NCBI RefSeq assembly: GCF_039541795.1
Contig: NZ_BAABGX010000001.1
Coordinates: forward strand, 1,609,134-1,673,133
Length of the DNA: 64,000 bases
Origin: Nibribacter koreensis
GTDB lineage: Bacteria; Bacteroidota; Bacteroidia; Cytophagales; Hymenobacteraceae
Direction of reading: 5' to 3'
The notes below the pieces were generated by a model. That model was given only the letters and a program-made list of their open reading frames with translations, ran no database searches and was not told the DNA's origin. The position numbers and the translations under genes are program-made. Below are positions 6,931-15,896 of the stretch, in pieces (positions within the stretch are counted from its first letter, which is position 1; each line of letters starts with the position of its first letter).

Positions 6931-9351
6931 ATGCTCAAGAACTACTTAAAGATAGCCTGGCGCAATCTGCTCAGAAACCCTGTCTACTCAGCCATCAACG
7001 TTGTGGGCTTGGCCACGGGTATTTCTGCGTGTTTGCTCATTTTCTTGTTTGTGCAACATGAGCTCACCTATGACCGCGAGATTCCCAATTCACAGAACAT
7101 CTACCGCATTGTCAGCAACATCAACTTTCAAGGCAAGAATGATCGTTTTGGGCTCTCTCCACTTCCGCTCGCCGAACACATAAAGCGAGAAATCCCGGAG
7201 GTAAAACAAGCCACCCGCTTGGCAACCATAGACAAGCAAACCATCTGGGTGGGCCAGCAGCCATTCATGGAAGACCATCTGGTGTTTGTGGACAGTACTT
7301 TTTTTGAGGTGGTGCCGCACACCTTTCTGGCTGGCAACCCCGCCACCGCCTTAAACGGACCCAGAAAGATAGTACTCTCTGAGGACCTGGCGCTTAAGTT
7401 CTTTGGCAGCGTAGAGGACGCCATGGGGCAGTTGCTTTCCTTTACCCGGTACACCTACACGGTGACGGGCGTGGTCAAACCCTACCAGCATTCCCATCTG
7501 CAGGTGAATGCGTTTTTATCACAGGCTACTCGGGACGAGGCCATCCGTCTAGGCAAAGACCCAGCGGGCGCAGCTTTTGCTGAAAGCAAGTGGCTGGCCA
7601 TGGCCTTCTACACGTATTTTACGCTGCATACCCCAGAAAGCCTTCCCAATTTTGAGGAGAAACTGGCCGGCATGGTCAAAAACACCATTGAGCCCTGGAT
7701 ACGGGAACAGCAGCTGAGCGCCACTGTCAACTTTGAGGTACAGCCCATCCAGGAGATTCACCTGGACAACTCGCTGGAGCGTGACATCTCCCCTTCTGGC
7801 AACAAAGCCTACGTGTACATCTTTAGCATGGTGGCGCTTTTCTTGTTGCTGATTGCCTGCATCAATTACATGAACCTGGCCACCGCCCGCTCTGCCAAAC
7901 GCGCCCGCGAGGTGGGCTTGCGCAAAGTGGTGGGCGCCGACCGCTACCATATCATTAAACAGTTCCTGGGCGAGTCCATTTTAATCACGCTGGTTTCCTT
8001 GATTCTGGCCCTGGCCATGACTGAGCTGTCCATCCCGCTGTTCAATCAACTAACAGATAAGCAGTTTACCCTCTCCTCTTTCCTCAACCTGGAGTTCATT
8101 CTCACGCTGCTGGGCATTCTGTTGTTTGTGGGACTGGCGGCGGGGAGTTATCCAGCCTTCTTCCTGTCAGGGTTTAGGCCGGTAGAGGTGCTTAAGTCTG
8201 ATAAAAGCCCCAGAAGCGGCAATTCTTGGCTGAGGAGGACGCTGGTGGTGTTGCAGTTTACCATCTCGCTGGTCTTGATTATTGGCACCGCCGTAGTGTA
8301 CAGCCAGTTGCAGTTCATCAAAAACAAGAACCTGGGTTTTGACAAAGAGCAGGTGTTGGCCATTGACCTGCCCGTGGGAGACACCACCGTGGCCCGGCAT
8401 CTGTCTGTGGTCATGGAACAACTAAAACAGCATCCTAACATCACGGCGGTGGCACAGACGGGCAATATTCCCGGCGAGGACCTGGGCCGGATCTTGGTGC
8501 TGGCGGAAGACAAAGACGGCAGAGAGCTGGACAAAACCATGAACGTGATGTTTGTAGAACCAGGGTTTCTGAGACTATTGGGCATTGATTTTGTAGAAGG
8601 CCGAGGTTTTGATAAAAGTATTCCTTCAGATGAAAAAGGCGCCGTGATTATCAACCAAGCCGCCGCCAAGTGGCTTGAATATGATAAACCGTTGGGTAAG
8701 CGCATCAAGCTCATTGACTATGACGCCAAGGTGATTGGCGTCACTGAAGATTTCAACTACGCCACCCTGCACAGCCCTATAGAGCCGCTCATTATAGTGC
8801 CGGTCAAACATTCCAATGGCTACCTGCTCACTAAGATACAGGGAAAGGACATGGCCAAAACCGTTGCTTTTATAGAGCGGCAATGGAAAGCCTTCGCGCC
8901 CAAGCACCCGGTAGAGTCTTTCTTTTTAGACGATTTCTTTGACCAGCAATACAAAGCCGAAGAGAAGATGCTGGCCATCTTCGGGTATTTTGCCATTCTC
9001 ACCATTTTGATTGCCTGTCTGGGTCTGTTTGGATTGGCCTCCTTCACAGCTGAGCAGCGCACCAAAGAGATTGGCATACGTAAGGTGCTGGGCTCAACCG
9101 TCTGGGAGATTGTGCTCTTGCTGTCCAAAGACTTTGCCCTGCTGGTATTGGTGGCCATTGCCCTAGCCTTGCCCTTGGCCTGGCTGGGCATGCAGTACTG
9201 GTTGCAGGATTTTGCCTATCAGGTGCAGTTGAGTGTCTGGCTGTTTGTTCTGGCGTCTTTGGGCGCACTGGTGATTGCCCTTACCACCGTGGGCATTCAG
9301 GCCGCGCGCGCCGCGTTGCTTAATCCCATTCAAGCGCTCAGAAGCGAGTAA
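6931..9351 (+). CDS. ABC transporter permease, MacB/FtsX type (double module)
   Basis: 806 residues, the typical size of Bacteroidota permeases with two MacB-periplasmic-core/FtsX units. It starts MLKNYLKIAWRNLLRNP, a hallmark N-terminus, then the first helix (about 21-41), a large periplasmic domain, an FtsX block after residue 285, a second helix near 430, a second periplasmic domain and a C-terminal FtsX block (about 690-800). The motif EVGLRKVVGA and its counterpart EIGIRKVLGS mark the two halves. Such permeases need a separate ATPase (LolD/MacB-like), not encoded here, and work in lipoprotein or peptide export or envelope stress. The adjacent divergent kinase/sigma-54 regulator pair probably controls it. 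No convincing -24/-12 promoter was found close to its start; TTGGCATCTAGTTTGG at 6521 is a weak candidate. Confidence 0.9.
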   Translation: MLKNYLKIAWRNLLRNPVYSAINVVGLATGISACLLIFLFVQHELTYDREIPNSQNIYRIVSNINFQGKNDRFGLSPLPLAEHIKREIPEVKQATRLATIDKQTIWVGQQPFMEDHLVFVDSTFFEVVPHTFLAGNPATALNGPRKIVLSEDLALKFFGSVEDAMGQLLSFTRYTYTVTGVVKPYQHSHLQVNAFLSQATRDEAIRLGKDPAGAAFAESKWLAMAFYTYFTLHTPESLPNFEEKLAGMVKNTIEPWIREQQLSATVNFEVQPIQEIHLDNSLERDISPSGNKAYVYIFSMVALFLLLIACINYMNLATARSAKRAREVGLRKVVGADRYHIIKQFLGESILITLVSLILALAMTELSIPLFNQLTDKQFTLSSFLNLEFILTLLGILLFVGLAAGSYPAFFLSGFRPVEVLKSDKSPRSGNSWLRRTLVVLQFTISLVLIIGTAVVYSQLQFIKNKNLGFDKEQVLAIDLPVGDTTVARHLSVVMEQLKQHPNITAVAQTGNIPGEDLGRILVLAEDKDGRELDKTMNVMFVEPGFLRLLGIDFVEGRGFDKSIPSDEKGAVIINQAAAKWLEYDKPLGKRIKLIDYDAKVIGVTEDFNYATLHSPIEPLIIVPVKHSNGYLLTKIQGKDMAKTVAFIERQWKAFAPKHPVESFFLDDFFDQQYKAEEKMLAIFGYFAILTILIACLGLFGLASFTAEQRTKEIGIRKVLGSTVWEIVLLLSKDFALLVLVAIALALPLAWLGMQYWLQDFAYQVQLSVWLFVLASLGALVIALTTVGIQAARAALLNPIQALRSE

Positions 9352-9357
9352 GGTCTT

Positions 9358-9395
9358 CGTTTTTGGCCTGTTTTCTGTAAAACAGACCAAAAACG
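9358..9395. repeat. 38-bp palindromic element, copy 7
   Basis: Begins CGTTTTTGGCCTG, centre CTGT, ends CAGACCAAAAACG. It starts 6 bp after the permease stop codon. Confidence 0.9.
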
Positions 9396-9503
9396 ACGCT
9401 GCTTTGTCTTCTCGCCAAAGAAATGGGCAGGGAAATTGCAGGCGGCTATATCTAAATGCGCTATTATTTCGTTGTTCTCTTATTCCCTATCTCATAGCAA
9501 CCT

Positions 9504-11369
9504 ATGGTTAAATCATTCCTTGCGGCCTTAGGCCTTGCCGTTCTGGTGCAGATGCCCACGCTGGCGCAGTCTTCCAAAAAACCTACGTACAACTTCTCCA
9601 TTGACCTGACCAAGGTGAGCAATGACAAACTGCCCGTTACCTTGCTGGTTGATGACCTGGATGAGGATGAAGTGCTTTATAAACTGCCCAAGATGGTGCC
9701 CGGCACCTACGCCGTCTATGACTTTGGCAAGTTCATCTCAGACTTTAAAGCCCTTGATAAGAAAGGCAGAAAGCTGCCCGTAGAGAAGGTGGACGTGAAC
9801 ACCTGGCGCATCAAGAACGCCAAGAAGCTCACCAAGATTACCTACCTGGCAGATGACACCTGGGACACGCCCAAGAAAGAGGACATCGTGTTTGAGCCCG
9901 CTGCCACAGACATTGAGGCTGGCAAAGTGTTCCTTATCAATACGCACGGGTTCTTCGGGTATTTTGAGGGCATGACCAAGACGCCGTACCAGATTACCGT
10001 GACCAAGCCGCAAGAATTTTACGGAGCCACGCCTTTGCGCGCCACGGCCACTACGGCTACCTCAGACACGTATCTGTTGGACAACTACAATGACTTGGTA
10101 GACGCACCCATGCTCTACAGCAAGCCAGATACGGCCATGCTCAAAGTAGGGACGGCAGACGTGCTCATTGCCACCTATGCGGCCGGCGGCGGACAGCGCT
10201 CCAAGAACCTGGCCAACAACATCAAAACCATTCTGGAGGCACAGCGCAACTATTTGGGAGGCACGTTGCCGGTAGACAAATATGCGTTCCTGATTTACAT
10301 TGACAACAAGGAAAACCGCACGGGCGCCTACGGGGCCCTGGAGCATTCGTATTCGTCTGTGTACTACTTCCCGGAAATGCCGCCCAACATGCTGGCGGAG
10401 CAGGTACGCAGTATTTCGGCGCATGAGTTCTTCCATATTGTCACGCCTTTGAACATCCATTCAGAAGAAATTGGCAATTTTAACTTCTCGCAGCCCAAGA
10501 TGTCCAAGCACCTGTGGTTGTATGAAGGCGTCACCGAGTATTTTGCCCACCACGTGCAGGTAAATCAGAAATTGGTGGATGAGGGCACGTTCATGGACGA
10601 GGTCAGAAACAAGATCATTGCCTCTAAACAAGAGTACAATGACACCCTGCCGTTCACGGAGCTAAGCCTGGGTGCCCTGGACAAGTATGAGAAGCAGTAC
10701 GGCAACGTGTACCAGAAAGGCGCGCTCATTGGCATGGCCCTGGACATTAGACTACGTGAGCTTTCCGGCGGAAAATACGGCCTGCGCAACCTCATGAAGG
10801 ATCTGAGCCAGACCTACGGCAAAGACAAATCCTTTAAGGACGAAGAGCTGTTTGATAAAATCACGGCCCTCACCTTCCCTGAAATCAGAGACTTCTTTAG
10901 ACAATACGTTGAAGGCGCCCAGCCCCTGCCCTACACCGAGCTATTCCAGAAGGTAGGCATCCAGTACAAGCCTTCTGGCGTGGTCAAGCGCATCTCTTTG
11001 GGTAAGCCCACTTTGAGCTATGACCAAAAGGCCAGTCGCATAACTGTGGCCAGCGTGGAGAGCCTGTCCAGCTTCGGGAAGACCCTGGGATGGCAAGCGG
11101 GCGACCAGATATTGGCCATCAACGGCGAAGACCTTACCTTAAACAATGCCACGGATCTGTTTACCAAGCACGTGGCCAACGGCAAAGTAGGCAGCATGCT
11201 CACCATCACCGTGGGCAGAAAAGACGCCAGCGGCAAAGTGAAACCCATGGAGCTAAAAGCCAAGTTAGAGCCCTCAGAGGAAATGGTGTCGCATTGGTTG
11301 GCTCCGGCCCCAGAGGCTACCCCGGCGCAGATTAATTTACGCAACGCTTGGTTGTACTCTAACCTGTAA
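9504..11369 (+). CDS. M61-family metallopeptidase with PDZ domain
   Basis: 621 residues with a signal peptide (about 1-22, ending TLAQ). The N-terminal beta domain of the M61 family is followed by the zinc motif HEFFH (307-311) and the third ligand in LYEGVTEYFAHH (Glu341). A PDZ domain lies near 500-595 (LGWQAGDQILAING). M61 enzymes are glycyl aminopeptidases; Bacteroidota versions are exported, probably periplasmic, and trim peptides. The order peptidase domain then PDZ is standard and the length is normal. The gene lies between two palindromic repeats and appears monocistronic. Confidence 0.93.
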   Translation: MVKSFLAALGLAVLVQMPTLAQSSKKPTYNFSIDLTKVSNDKLPVTLLVDDLDEDEVLYKLPKMVPGTYAVYDFGKFISDFKALDKKGRKLPVEKVDVNTWRIKNAKKLTKITYLADDTWDTPKKEDIVFEPAATDIEAGKVFLINTHGFFGYFEGMTKTPYQITVTKPQEFYGATPLRATATTATSDTYLLDNYNDLVDAPMLYSKPDTAMLKVGTADVLIATYAAGGGQRSKNLANNIKTILEAQRNYLGGTLPVDKYAFLIYIDNKENRTGAYGALEHSYSSVYYFPEMPPNMLAEQVRSISAHEFFHIVTPLNIHSEEIGNFNFSQPKMSKHLWLYEGVTEYFAHHVQVNQKLVDEGTFMDEVRNKIIASKQEYNDTLPFTELSLGALDKYEKQYGNVYQKGALIGMALDIRLRELSGGKYGLRNLMKDLSQTYGKDKSFKDEELFDKITALTFPEIRDFFRQYVEGAQPLPYTELFQKVGIQYKPSGVVKRISLGKPTLSYDQKASRITVASVESLSSFGKTLGWQAGDQILAINGEDLTLNNATDLFTKHVANGKVGSMLTITVGRKDASGKVKPMELKAKLEPSEEMVSHWLAPAPEATPAQINLRNAWLYSNL

Positions 11370-11383
11370 ATTATCAATTAGTT

Positions 11384-11444
11384 AGCCACTCCCGTTTTTG
11401 GCTTGTTTTCTGGAAAACAAGCCAAAAACGGGAGTGGCTTTTTT
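11384..11444 (+). terminator. terminator with palindromic element in its loop
   Basis: AGCCACTCC (11384-11392) pairs with GGAGTGGCT (11431-11439), and the whole 38-bp element sits between them, giving a combined stem of about 27 bp. It is followed by TTTTTT, so it should terminate transcription of the M61 gene. Confidence 0.85.
11393..11430. repeat. 38-bp palindromic element, copy 8
   Basis: Perfect arms with a compensated pair: GGCTTG on the left, CAAGCC on the right, centre CTGG. It lies inside a terminator hairpin. Confidence 0.95.
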
Positions 11445-11447
11445 AGA

Positions 11448-11455
11448 TATATTTG
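11448..11455 (+). promoter_or_regulatory. TAnnTTTG (-7) promoter box
   Basis: TATATTTG ends 4 bp before the ATG at 11460. It matches the Bacteroidota sigma consensus TAnnTTTG; the transcript would be nearly leaderless. Confidence 0.55.
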
Positions 11456-11459
11456 TAGC

Positions 11460-11774
11460 ATGACTCCAGAGATCCGCCAGAAGCTTTTAGCCTTTATAGA
11501 CACCGCCCATACGGCCGTAGAAGTGGCCTATCCTACTGCTGCTGTGTATCCCGGCACGCCTGAATTCACAGAGAAACGCAGGCTGCTATTAACTGACCTT
11601 TCATTGCACCTGGCGCAGGATGCCTTGCAGGGAGCCCTTCCAAAGCCTGAGAAGGTACGCCAGCATCTTTTTGCCATTGCCAAGCTGTACGCAGAGCTGT
11701 TTCCAGAAGAAGGCTTTGACGCAGTGGCTCAGGTACTTTCTCCTGGCTCGCTTGAAAACATATCAGTTAGTTAG
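11460..11774 (+). CDS. hypothetical protein, 104 aa, mostly helical
   Basis: No family recognised. The protein looks soluble and alpha-helical, with no signal peptide, transmembrane segment or cysteine. The ATG at 11460 is preferred over the in-frame start at 11403, because the extra residues come from the palindromic repeat and terminator and because a TATATTTG box lies just before 11460. It is 54 bp upstream of the TonB receptor gene and could be co-transcribed with it, but nothing links the functions. Confidence 0.6.
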   Translation: MTPEIRQKLLAFIDTAHTAVEVAYPTAAVYPGTPEFTEKRRLLLTDLSLHLAQDALQGALPKPEKVRQHLFAIAKLYAELFPEEGFDAVAQVLSPGSLENISVS

Positions 11775-11828
11775 GCGTTATGCTTTCGGGAATTTCCAGT
11801 AAATAGACCCTCGTTTTTACCTCATTCT

Positions 11829-14141
11829 ATGCCTGTTGCTTTGCGCTTTCTGCTCTCCCTCCTACTGCTTGTCTGCCTAGGCACTTCCTTATCTGCACAA
11901 GACAAAGTAACCTTGAGCGGCACCCTGCGCGACGCGGGCACCGGCGAGCCCTTGATTGGCGCCAACGTGGGCATCATAGGCACCACCGCCGGGGTCATCA
12001 CCAACACCAACGGCTTTTACAGCCTCACCACCGCACCAGGTTTTTACCGCATCCAGTTCTCCTACCTGGGCTACCAAAGTCAAATAAAAGAACTCACCCT
12101 ATCTAGTGATGTAAAATTAAACCTGGAGTTAACCACCCTGGACACCGAATTGAAAGAAGTAGTGGTGGAAGGTGAGCGCAATACCTTCCAAGACCGCTTA
12201 ACCCGTCCGCAGATGAGCGTGGAGACCCTTTCTAGTAGAGAAGCCAAGTTGCTGCCTGCCCTGTTTGGCGAGGTAGACATCATTAAAACCCTGCAATTGA
12301 AACCCGGCATCCAGTCAGGCGGTGAAGGGACCAGCGGACTCTTTGTGCGCGGCGGAAGCAATGACCAGAACCTGGTTTTGCTGGATGATGCCTTGGTCTA
12401 CAACCCCAGCCACTTGTTCGGGTTTTTCTCGGTGTTCAACCCAGATGCGGTGCGCAACGTGGAACTGTACAAAGGTGGTTTTCCGGCGCAGTTTGGAGGC
12501 AGACTTTCTAGTGTGCTGGATGTGAAGATGCGTGACGGCAATAGAAAAGAGTATGACGTATCTGGCGGTTTGGGCTTGATTGCCTCCCGGTTGACCGTTG
12601 AAGGTCCCATTCAAAAGGAGAAGTCCTCGTTTCTGGTGTCTGGCCGCCGTACCTACGTGGACGTGTTCACGCGCATGATCAACAAGTCACAAGAAGACGA
12701 CCCTGACTGGAGCCCCATCCCAGATTATTACTTCTATGATTTCAACGCCAAGGCCACCTTTGAGCTGGGCCCCAATGACCGCTTGTTTGTGAATGGGTAT
12801 TACGGCAAGGACTTCTTCAAATTCAACGACGCAGATTTTGACTTCAACTTTAACTGGGGCAACAAAGTAGCCAGCGCGCGGTGGGCACACCAATTTTCGC
12901 CGCGGTTCTTTGTAAATACCACGCTCTCTGCCTCTAACTATGAATATGAGATAGCCAACAAACTGGACATCTTCAGCTTTAACCTCACCTCAAACATTAC
13001 GGACTATACACTCAAAACGGACTTTGAGTACCTGCCCAATGACCATCACCATGTGCGTTTTGGCGCTTCAGCCACCGAGCATAAGTTCACCGTAGGCCGC
13101 TTGCAGGCCAGCGCAGATGACGGGTCTATCAACGTGCAGGCGGGCAATAACTACAACGGGCAGGAGTTTGGCGTGTACGCCTCTGATGATTGGGGCCTGA
13201 CGCCGCTCTTAACGCTCAGCTACGGGCTGCGGGTTTCTGGTTTTAGAAACGACAAGACGTTTGTGGGCCTGGAGCCGCGTGCCTCTGTCAATTACCGCTT
13301 CACTGAAACACTTTCGCTCAAGGCCAATTACACCCGCATGTACCAGTACGTGCACCTGGTGTCCAACTCGGGCGCGTCTCTGCCCACAGACATCTGGTAC
13401 CCTTCTAGCCCCGGCGTAAAACCGCAGCGCTCTGACCAGGTGGCCCTGGGAGTGACTAAAATCTACAAAGACAAATACCTGCTCAGCACCGAGGCCTACT
13501 ACAAAGACATGAAACGCCAGCTGGATTTACGGGACGGCGCCCAAATCTTCGGGAACCCAGAGTTGGAAGAGGAGTTTGTCTTTGGAACCGGCGAGAGCTA
13601 CGGCCAGGAGTTTTACGTGGAAAAGAAAGAAGGCAAAACCACCGGCTGGATTGGCTATACCCTCTCCTGGACCAACCGCACCTTTCCAGACATTAACAAC
13701 GGCAAGAAATTCCCTACGCGGTTTGACCGCCGCCATGACTTGTCTGTAGTAGCCATCCAAGAATTGACCAGCCGCATAAGTGCCACGGCTACGTTTGTGT
13801 ACGGCACAGGCAACGCCTATTCTTTACCTGTGCAGCGCTTTGTCTTCCAGGACGTGAACGGCGAGGATTACACCGTCATCCCCGTGTACGCAGAGCGTAA
13901 CTCCTTCAGGCTGGCTCCTTACCATAGGCTGGATCTGGGCGTGGTCTACAAGCTAAGGCCTAAGCGCGGCACCTCAGACCTGACCTTTAGCGTGTACAAT
14001 GCCTACAACCGCCGCAACCCGTATTTTGTGTACTTTGAGACGATTAAAGACGAAGAGACCGAGCAAATAACCGGCTTTGTGGCCAAGCAGGTGTCTTTGT
14101 TCCCGGTCATTCCGTCCATTACCTATAACTTCAAGTTCTAA
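11829..14141 (+). CDS. TonB-dependent receptor with carboxypeptidase-regulatory-like domain
   Basis: 770 residues. Signal peptide (about 1-23, ending LSAQ), a CarboxypepD_reg-like beta-sandwich (about 28-110, with GEPLIGANV), a plug domain (about 130-235, with GLFVRGGSNDQNLVLLDD and the VELYKGGFPAQFGGR segment), then a beta barrel ending in a hydrophobic Phe (YNFKF), the usual outer-membrane insertion signal. It imports an unknown ligand using TonB/ExbBD energy. It is coupled to the DUF4249 gene by a stop/start overlap, a pairing common in Bacteroidota and parallel to SusC/SusD, although DUF4249 is not SusD. Confidence 0.93.
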   Translation: MPVALRFLLSLLLLVCLGTSLSAQDKVTLSGTLRDAGTGEPLIGANVGIIGTTAGVITNTNGFYSLTTAPGFYRIQFSYLGYQSQIKELTLSSDVKLNLELTTLDTELKEVVVEGERNTFQDRLTRPQMSVETLSSREAKLLPALFGEVDIIKTLQLKPGIQSGGEGTSGLFVRGGSNDQNLVLLDDALVYNPSHLFGFFSVFNPDAVRNVELYKGGFPAQFGGRLSSVLDVKMRDGNRKEYDVSGGLGLIASRLTVEGPIQKEKSSFLVSGRRTYVDVFTRMINKSQEDDPDWSPIPDYYFYDFNAKATFELGPNDRLFVNGYYGKDFFKFNDADFDFNFNWGNKVASARWAHQFSPRFFVNTTLSASNYEYEIANKLDIFSFNLTSNITDYTLKTDFEYLPNDHHHVRFGASATEHKFTVGRLQASADDGSINVQAGNNYNGQEFGVYASDDWGLTPLLTLSYGLRVSGFRNDKTFVGLEPRASVNYRFTETLSLKANYTRMYQYVHLVSNSGASLPTDIWYPSSPGVKPQRSDQVALGVTKIYKDKYLLSTEAYYKDMKRQLDLRDGAQIFGNPELEEEFVFGTGESYGQEFYVEKKEGKTTGWIGYTLSWTNRTFPDINNGKKFPTRFDRRHDLSVVAIQELTSRISATATFVYGTGNAYSLPVQRFVFQDVNGEDYTVIPVYAERNSFRLAPYHRLDLGVVYKLRPKRGTSDLTFSVYNAYNRRNPYFVYFETIKDEETEQITGFVAKQVSLFPVIPSITYNFKF

Positions 14142-14980
14142 TGAAGATGAAATTCTATACGTTGAGACTGCTTGGTTTTCTGCTGATGGTGGCGGGCTTG
14201 GCAGCCTGTGACATGGAGCAGGAGATTGAAGTGAAACTGCCCGTTCTGCCCACGCAGTTGGTGGTGGAATGCTATCTGGAGGAAGGCAAACCCATTAGGC
14301 TGGCCTTGTCAGAATCTGCGGGGTATTTTGAGGGTGCACAACCAGTCATCATCCACAACGCCACCGTTACCATCACCAAGAACGGCTCACAGGTTATTCC
14401 TTTGCGCTTTAGCGTAGATGTAGACAATGAAAACGAAAAAATAACCAATTACTCCAGCCGGCACGTCATCCAAAGCCAGCCGGGCGATGTCTACACCTTG
14501 ACCATCACAGATCCAACCGGAAGACGGGTAACGGGTTCTACCACCGTCCTCCCTCCTGCTCCCTTAGACAGCGTGGGCTATAAATTCAATGACAAGCCCA
14601 AAGAAAGCCAGGAGGCCTACCTCTACATTAGATGGCAGGATGACCCATCGCGTGAAAACTTCTACCGCCTGCTCACCCACAAGAATGACTCTACCGGCGG
14701 CGTAGACAGTGAAATGGACGCCGAGATCAACGACCGCCTGCGCAACGGCCAGAAAATCATCTACACCACCACCTACCGCTTTGACCGCGGTGACACGCTC
14801 AACATCAAGCTCTTTCATTTGGACAGACCTTATTATGAGTTTATAAGTAGCGTAGAAGATGCCCGGCGCTCCAACGGCAATCCCTTCGCGCAACCGGTCA
14901 CCATTAAGTCTACCGTGGCTGGTGGCTATGGCGTCTTCACTCACTTAAACTACAACACCAGAGAACTCATCATCAAGTAA
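14141..14980 (+). CDS. DUF4249 lipoprotein, partner of the TonB receptor
   Basis: 279 residues. Lipoprotein signal with lipobox LAAC (Cys23), followed by the beta-rich DUF4249 pattern (LVVECYLEEGKPIRLALSES near the N-terminus). The ATG overlaps the receptor's stop codon by one base, so translation is coupled. It is probably an outer-membrane surface lipoprotein that helps the receptor; the ligand is unknown. A strong terminator follows 21 bp after the stop. Confidence 0.85.
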   Translation: MKMKFYTLRLLGFLLMVAGLAACDMEQEIEVKLPVLPTQLVVECYLEEGKPIRLALSESAGYFEGAQPVIIHNATVTITKNGSQVIPLRFSVDVDNENEKITNYSSRHVIQSQPGDVYTLTITDPTGRRVTGSTTVLPPAPLDSVGYKFNDKPKESQEAYLYIRWQDDPSRENFYRLLTHKNDSTGGVDSEMDAEINDRLRNGQKIIYTTTYRFDRGDTLNIKLFHLDRPYYEFISSVEDARRSNGNPFAQPVTIKSTVAGGYGVFTHLNYNTRELIIK

Positions 14981-15001
14981 ATACATACAGTTTGCAAAAA
15001 C

Positions 15002-15041
15002 GAAAGCCTCACCGTTTCTAAAACAGTGAGGCTTTCATTTT
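15002..15041 (+). terminator. intrinsic terminator of the TonB/DUF4249 operon
   Basis: Stem GAAAGCCTCAC (15002-15012) with its complement at 15026-15036, followed by ATTTTT. The T-tract is at the same time the left end of palindromic copy 9; AAAAAC precedes the stem. Confidence 0.85.
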
Positions 15042-15073
15042 TAGGCTATTTTCCAGAAAACAGGGCAAAAACG
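15036..15073. repeat. 38-bp palindromic element, copy 9
   Basis: Begins CATTTTTAGGC, centre CCAG, ends GGGCAAAAACG. It overlaps the T-tract of the preceding terminator. Confidence 0.85.
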
Positions 15074-15156
15074 CCAGGTTATTAAAAGATAATCAAACAG
15101 CCACTAACTTTCTAGAGAATTTGAACCTCAATATGGTAACAGCACCAGTTTTTAAT

Positions 15157-15771
15157 TCAATTTGAGTTTTTCCAAATTATATATAACTCCTCCTTCTCTG
15201 ATGATGAAAAGTATTTATCAAATAGGCCACAACTCTCAAAGTAAGCTACGCATTCGCCAAATTTTAAATACTGGTATCCAGGGACTGATTTTTTAGCTAA
15301 ACACTTTTGCAAAATCTGCAATCTGGCCCTTTCATCATTGTCAATAATCCCTTTAATTTTATCTCTGTCAGACGCAGAAAACCTTATTTGAATAGACTCC
15401 ATACTCATAAGCAAATCCCAATAGTTTCTGCTTGCAATGGACTGTTCAACCCTTCTAAACCTTCCCTTTGTAAGGGCAAAAATTAACTCGTCCTTTCTTT
15501 CTATACAAATTCCCTCATTCTGCAGTCTTGTCCAAAATTTCTCTACATCCACCCCAATACTTTCTTGCCAATAGATGAAAAGATCTTTAGAAAAAGACTT
15601 TAATTGTGAGAGTGAGAACTCATGAGCAGCAATAGAATCAAGAAATATGGCCGTAGATTGAATAAGCGCTTTCTTAGTTAAAGGGTCAATATAAATAGAT
15701 GCTGCTACAATCTCATTTTGGATGTCAACGGCTTGTTGAATTTGGCTTTTGAATAAGTTTTTGGCGTCCAT
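15157..15771 (-). CDS. hypothetical protein, 204 aa, AT-rich
   Basis: No family recognised. Soluble and mostly helical with two cysteines near the C-terminus (CVAYFESC); no signal peptide. Codon use is clearly more AT-rich than in neighbouring genes (many AAA, ATA and TTT codons), which suggests recent acquisition or weak expression. It stands alone between the DUF4249 gene (convergent) and punA. Confidence 0.7.
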   Translation of the reverse strand: MDAKNLFKSQIQQAVDIQNEIVAASIYIDPLTKKALIQSTAIFLDSIAAHEFSLSQLKSFSKDLFIYWQESIGVDVEKFWTRLQNEGICIERKDELIFALTKGRFRRVEQSIASRNYWDLLMSMESIQIRFSASDRDKIKGIIDNDERARLQILQKCLAKKSVPGYQYLKFGECVAYFESCGLFDKYFSSSEKEELYIIWKNSN

Positions 15772-15805
15772 CCTAAATCTTCAACTATAAAATATGGTTC
15801 AATAA

Positions 15806-15844
15806 GAAAGCCTCGCAAGTTCTACTCACGAGGCTTTCGTTTTT
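15806..15844. terminator. terminator hairpin next to palindromic element
   Basis: Stem GAAAGCCTCG (15806-15815) with its complement at 15829-15838. The plus side continues GTTTTT, which is the left end of the palindrome; the minus side continues TTATT. It probably terminates punA, transcribed on the minus strand. Confidence 0.7.
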
Positions 15845-15875
15845 AGGCTATTTTCTGGAAATCAGGTCAAAAACG
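15838..15875. repeat. 38-bp palindromic element, copy 10
   Basis: Begins CGTTTTTAGGC, centre CTGG, ends GGTCAAAAACG. It is fused to the terminator stem at 15806-15838. Confidence 0.9.
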
Positions 15876-15896
15876 CTTGAACAACCCTGCTAAAGG

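Noticed and set aside
9044..9390. Minus-strand frames opposite the end of the permease gene
   Set aside because: They are shadows of the strong plus-strand coding sequence; the longest one starts inside palindrome copy 7.
11812..11828. Half palindrome CGTTTTTACCTCATTCT before the TonB receptor
   Set aside because: Only one arm is present and the other side cannot be aligned; too weak to count as a copy.
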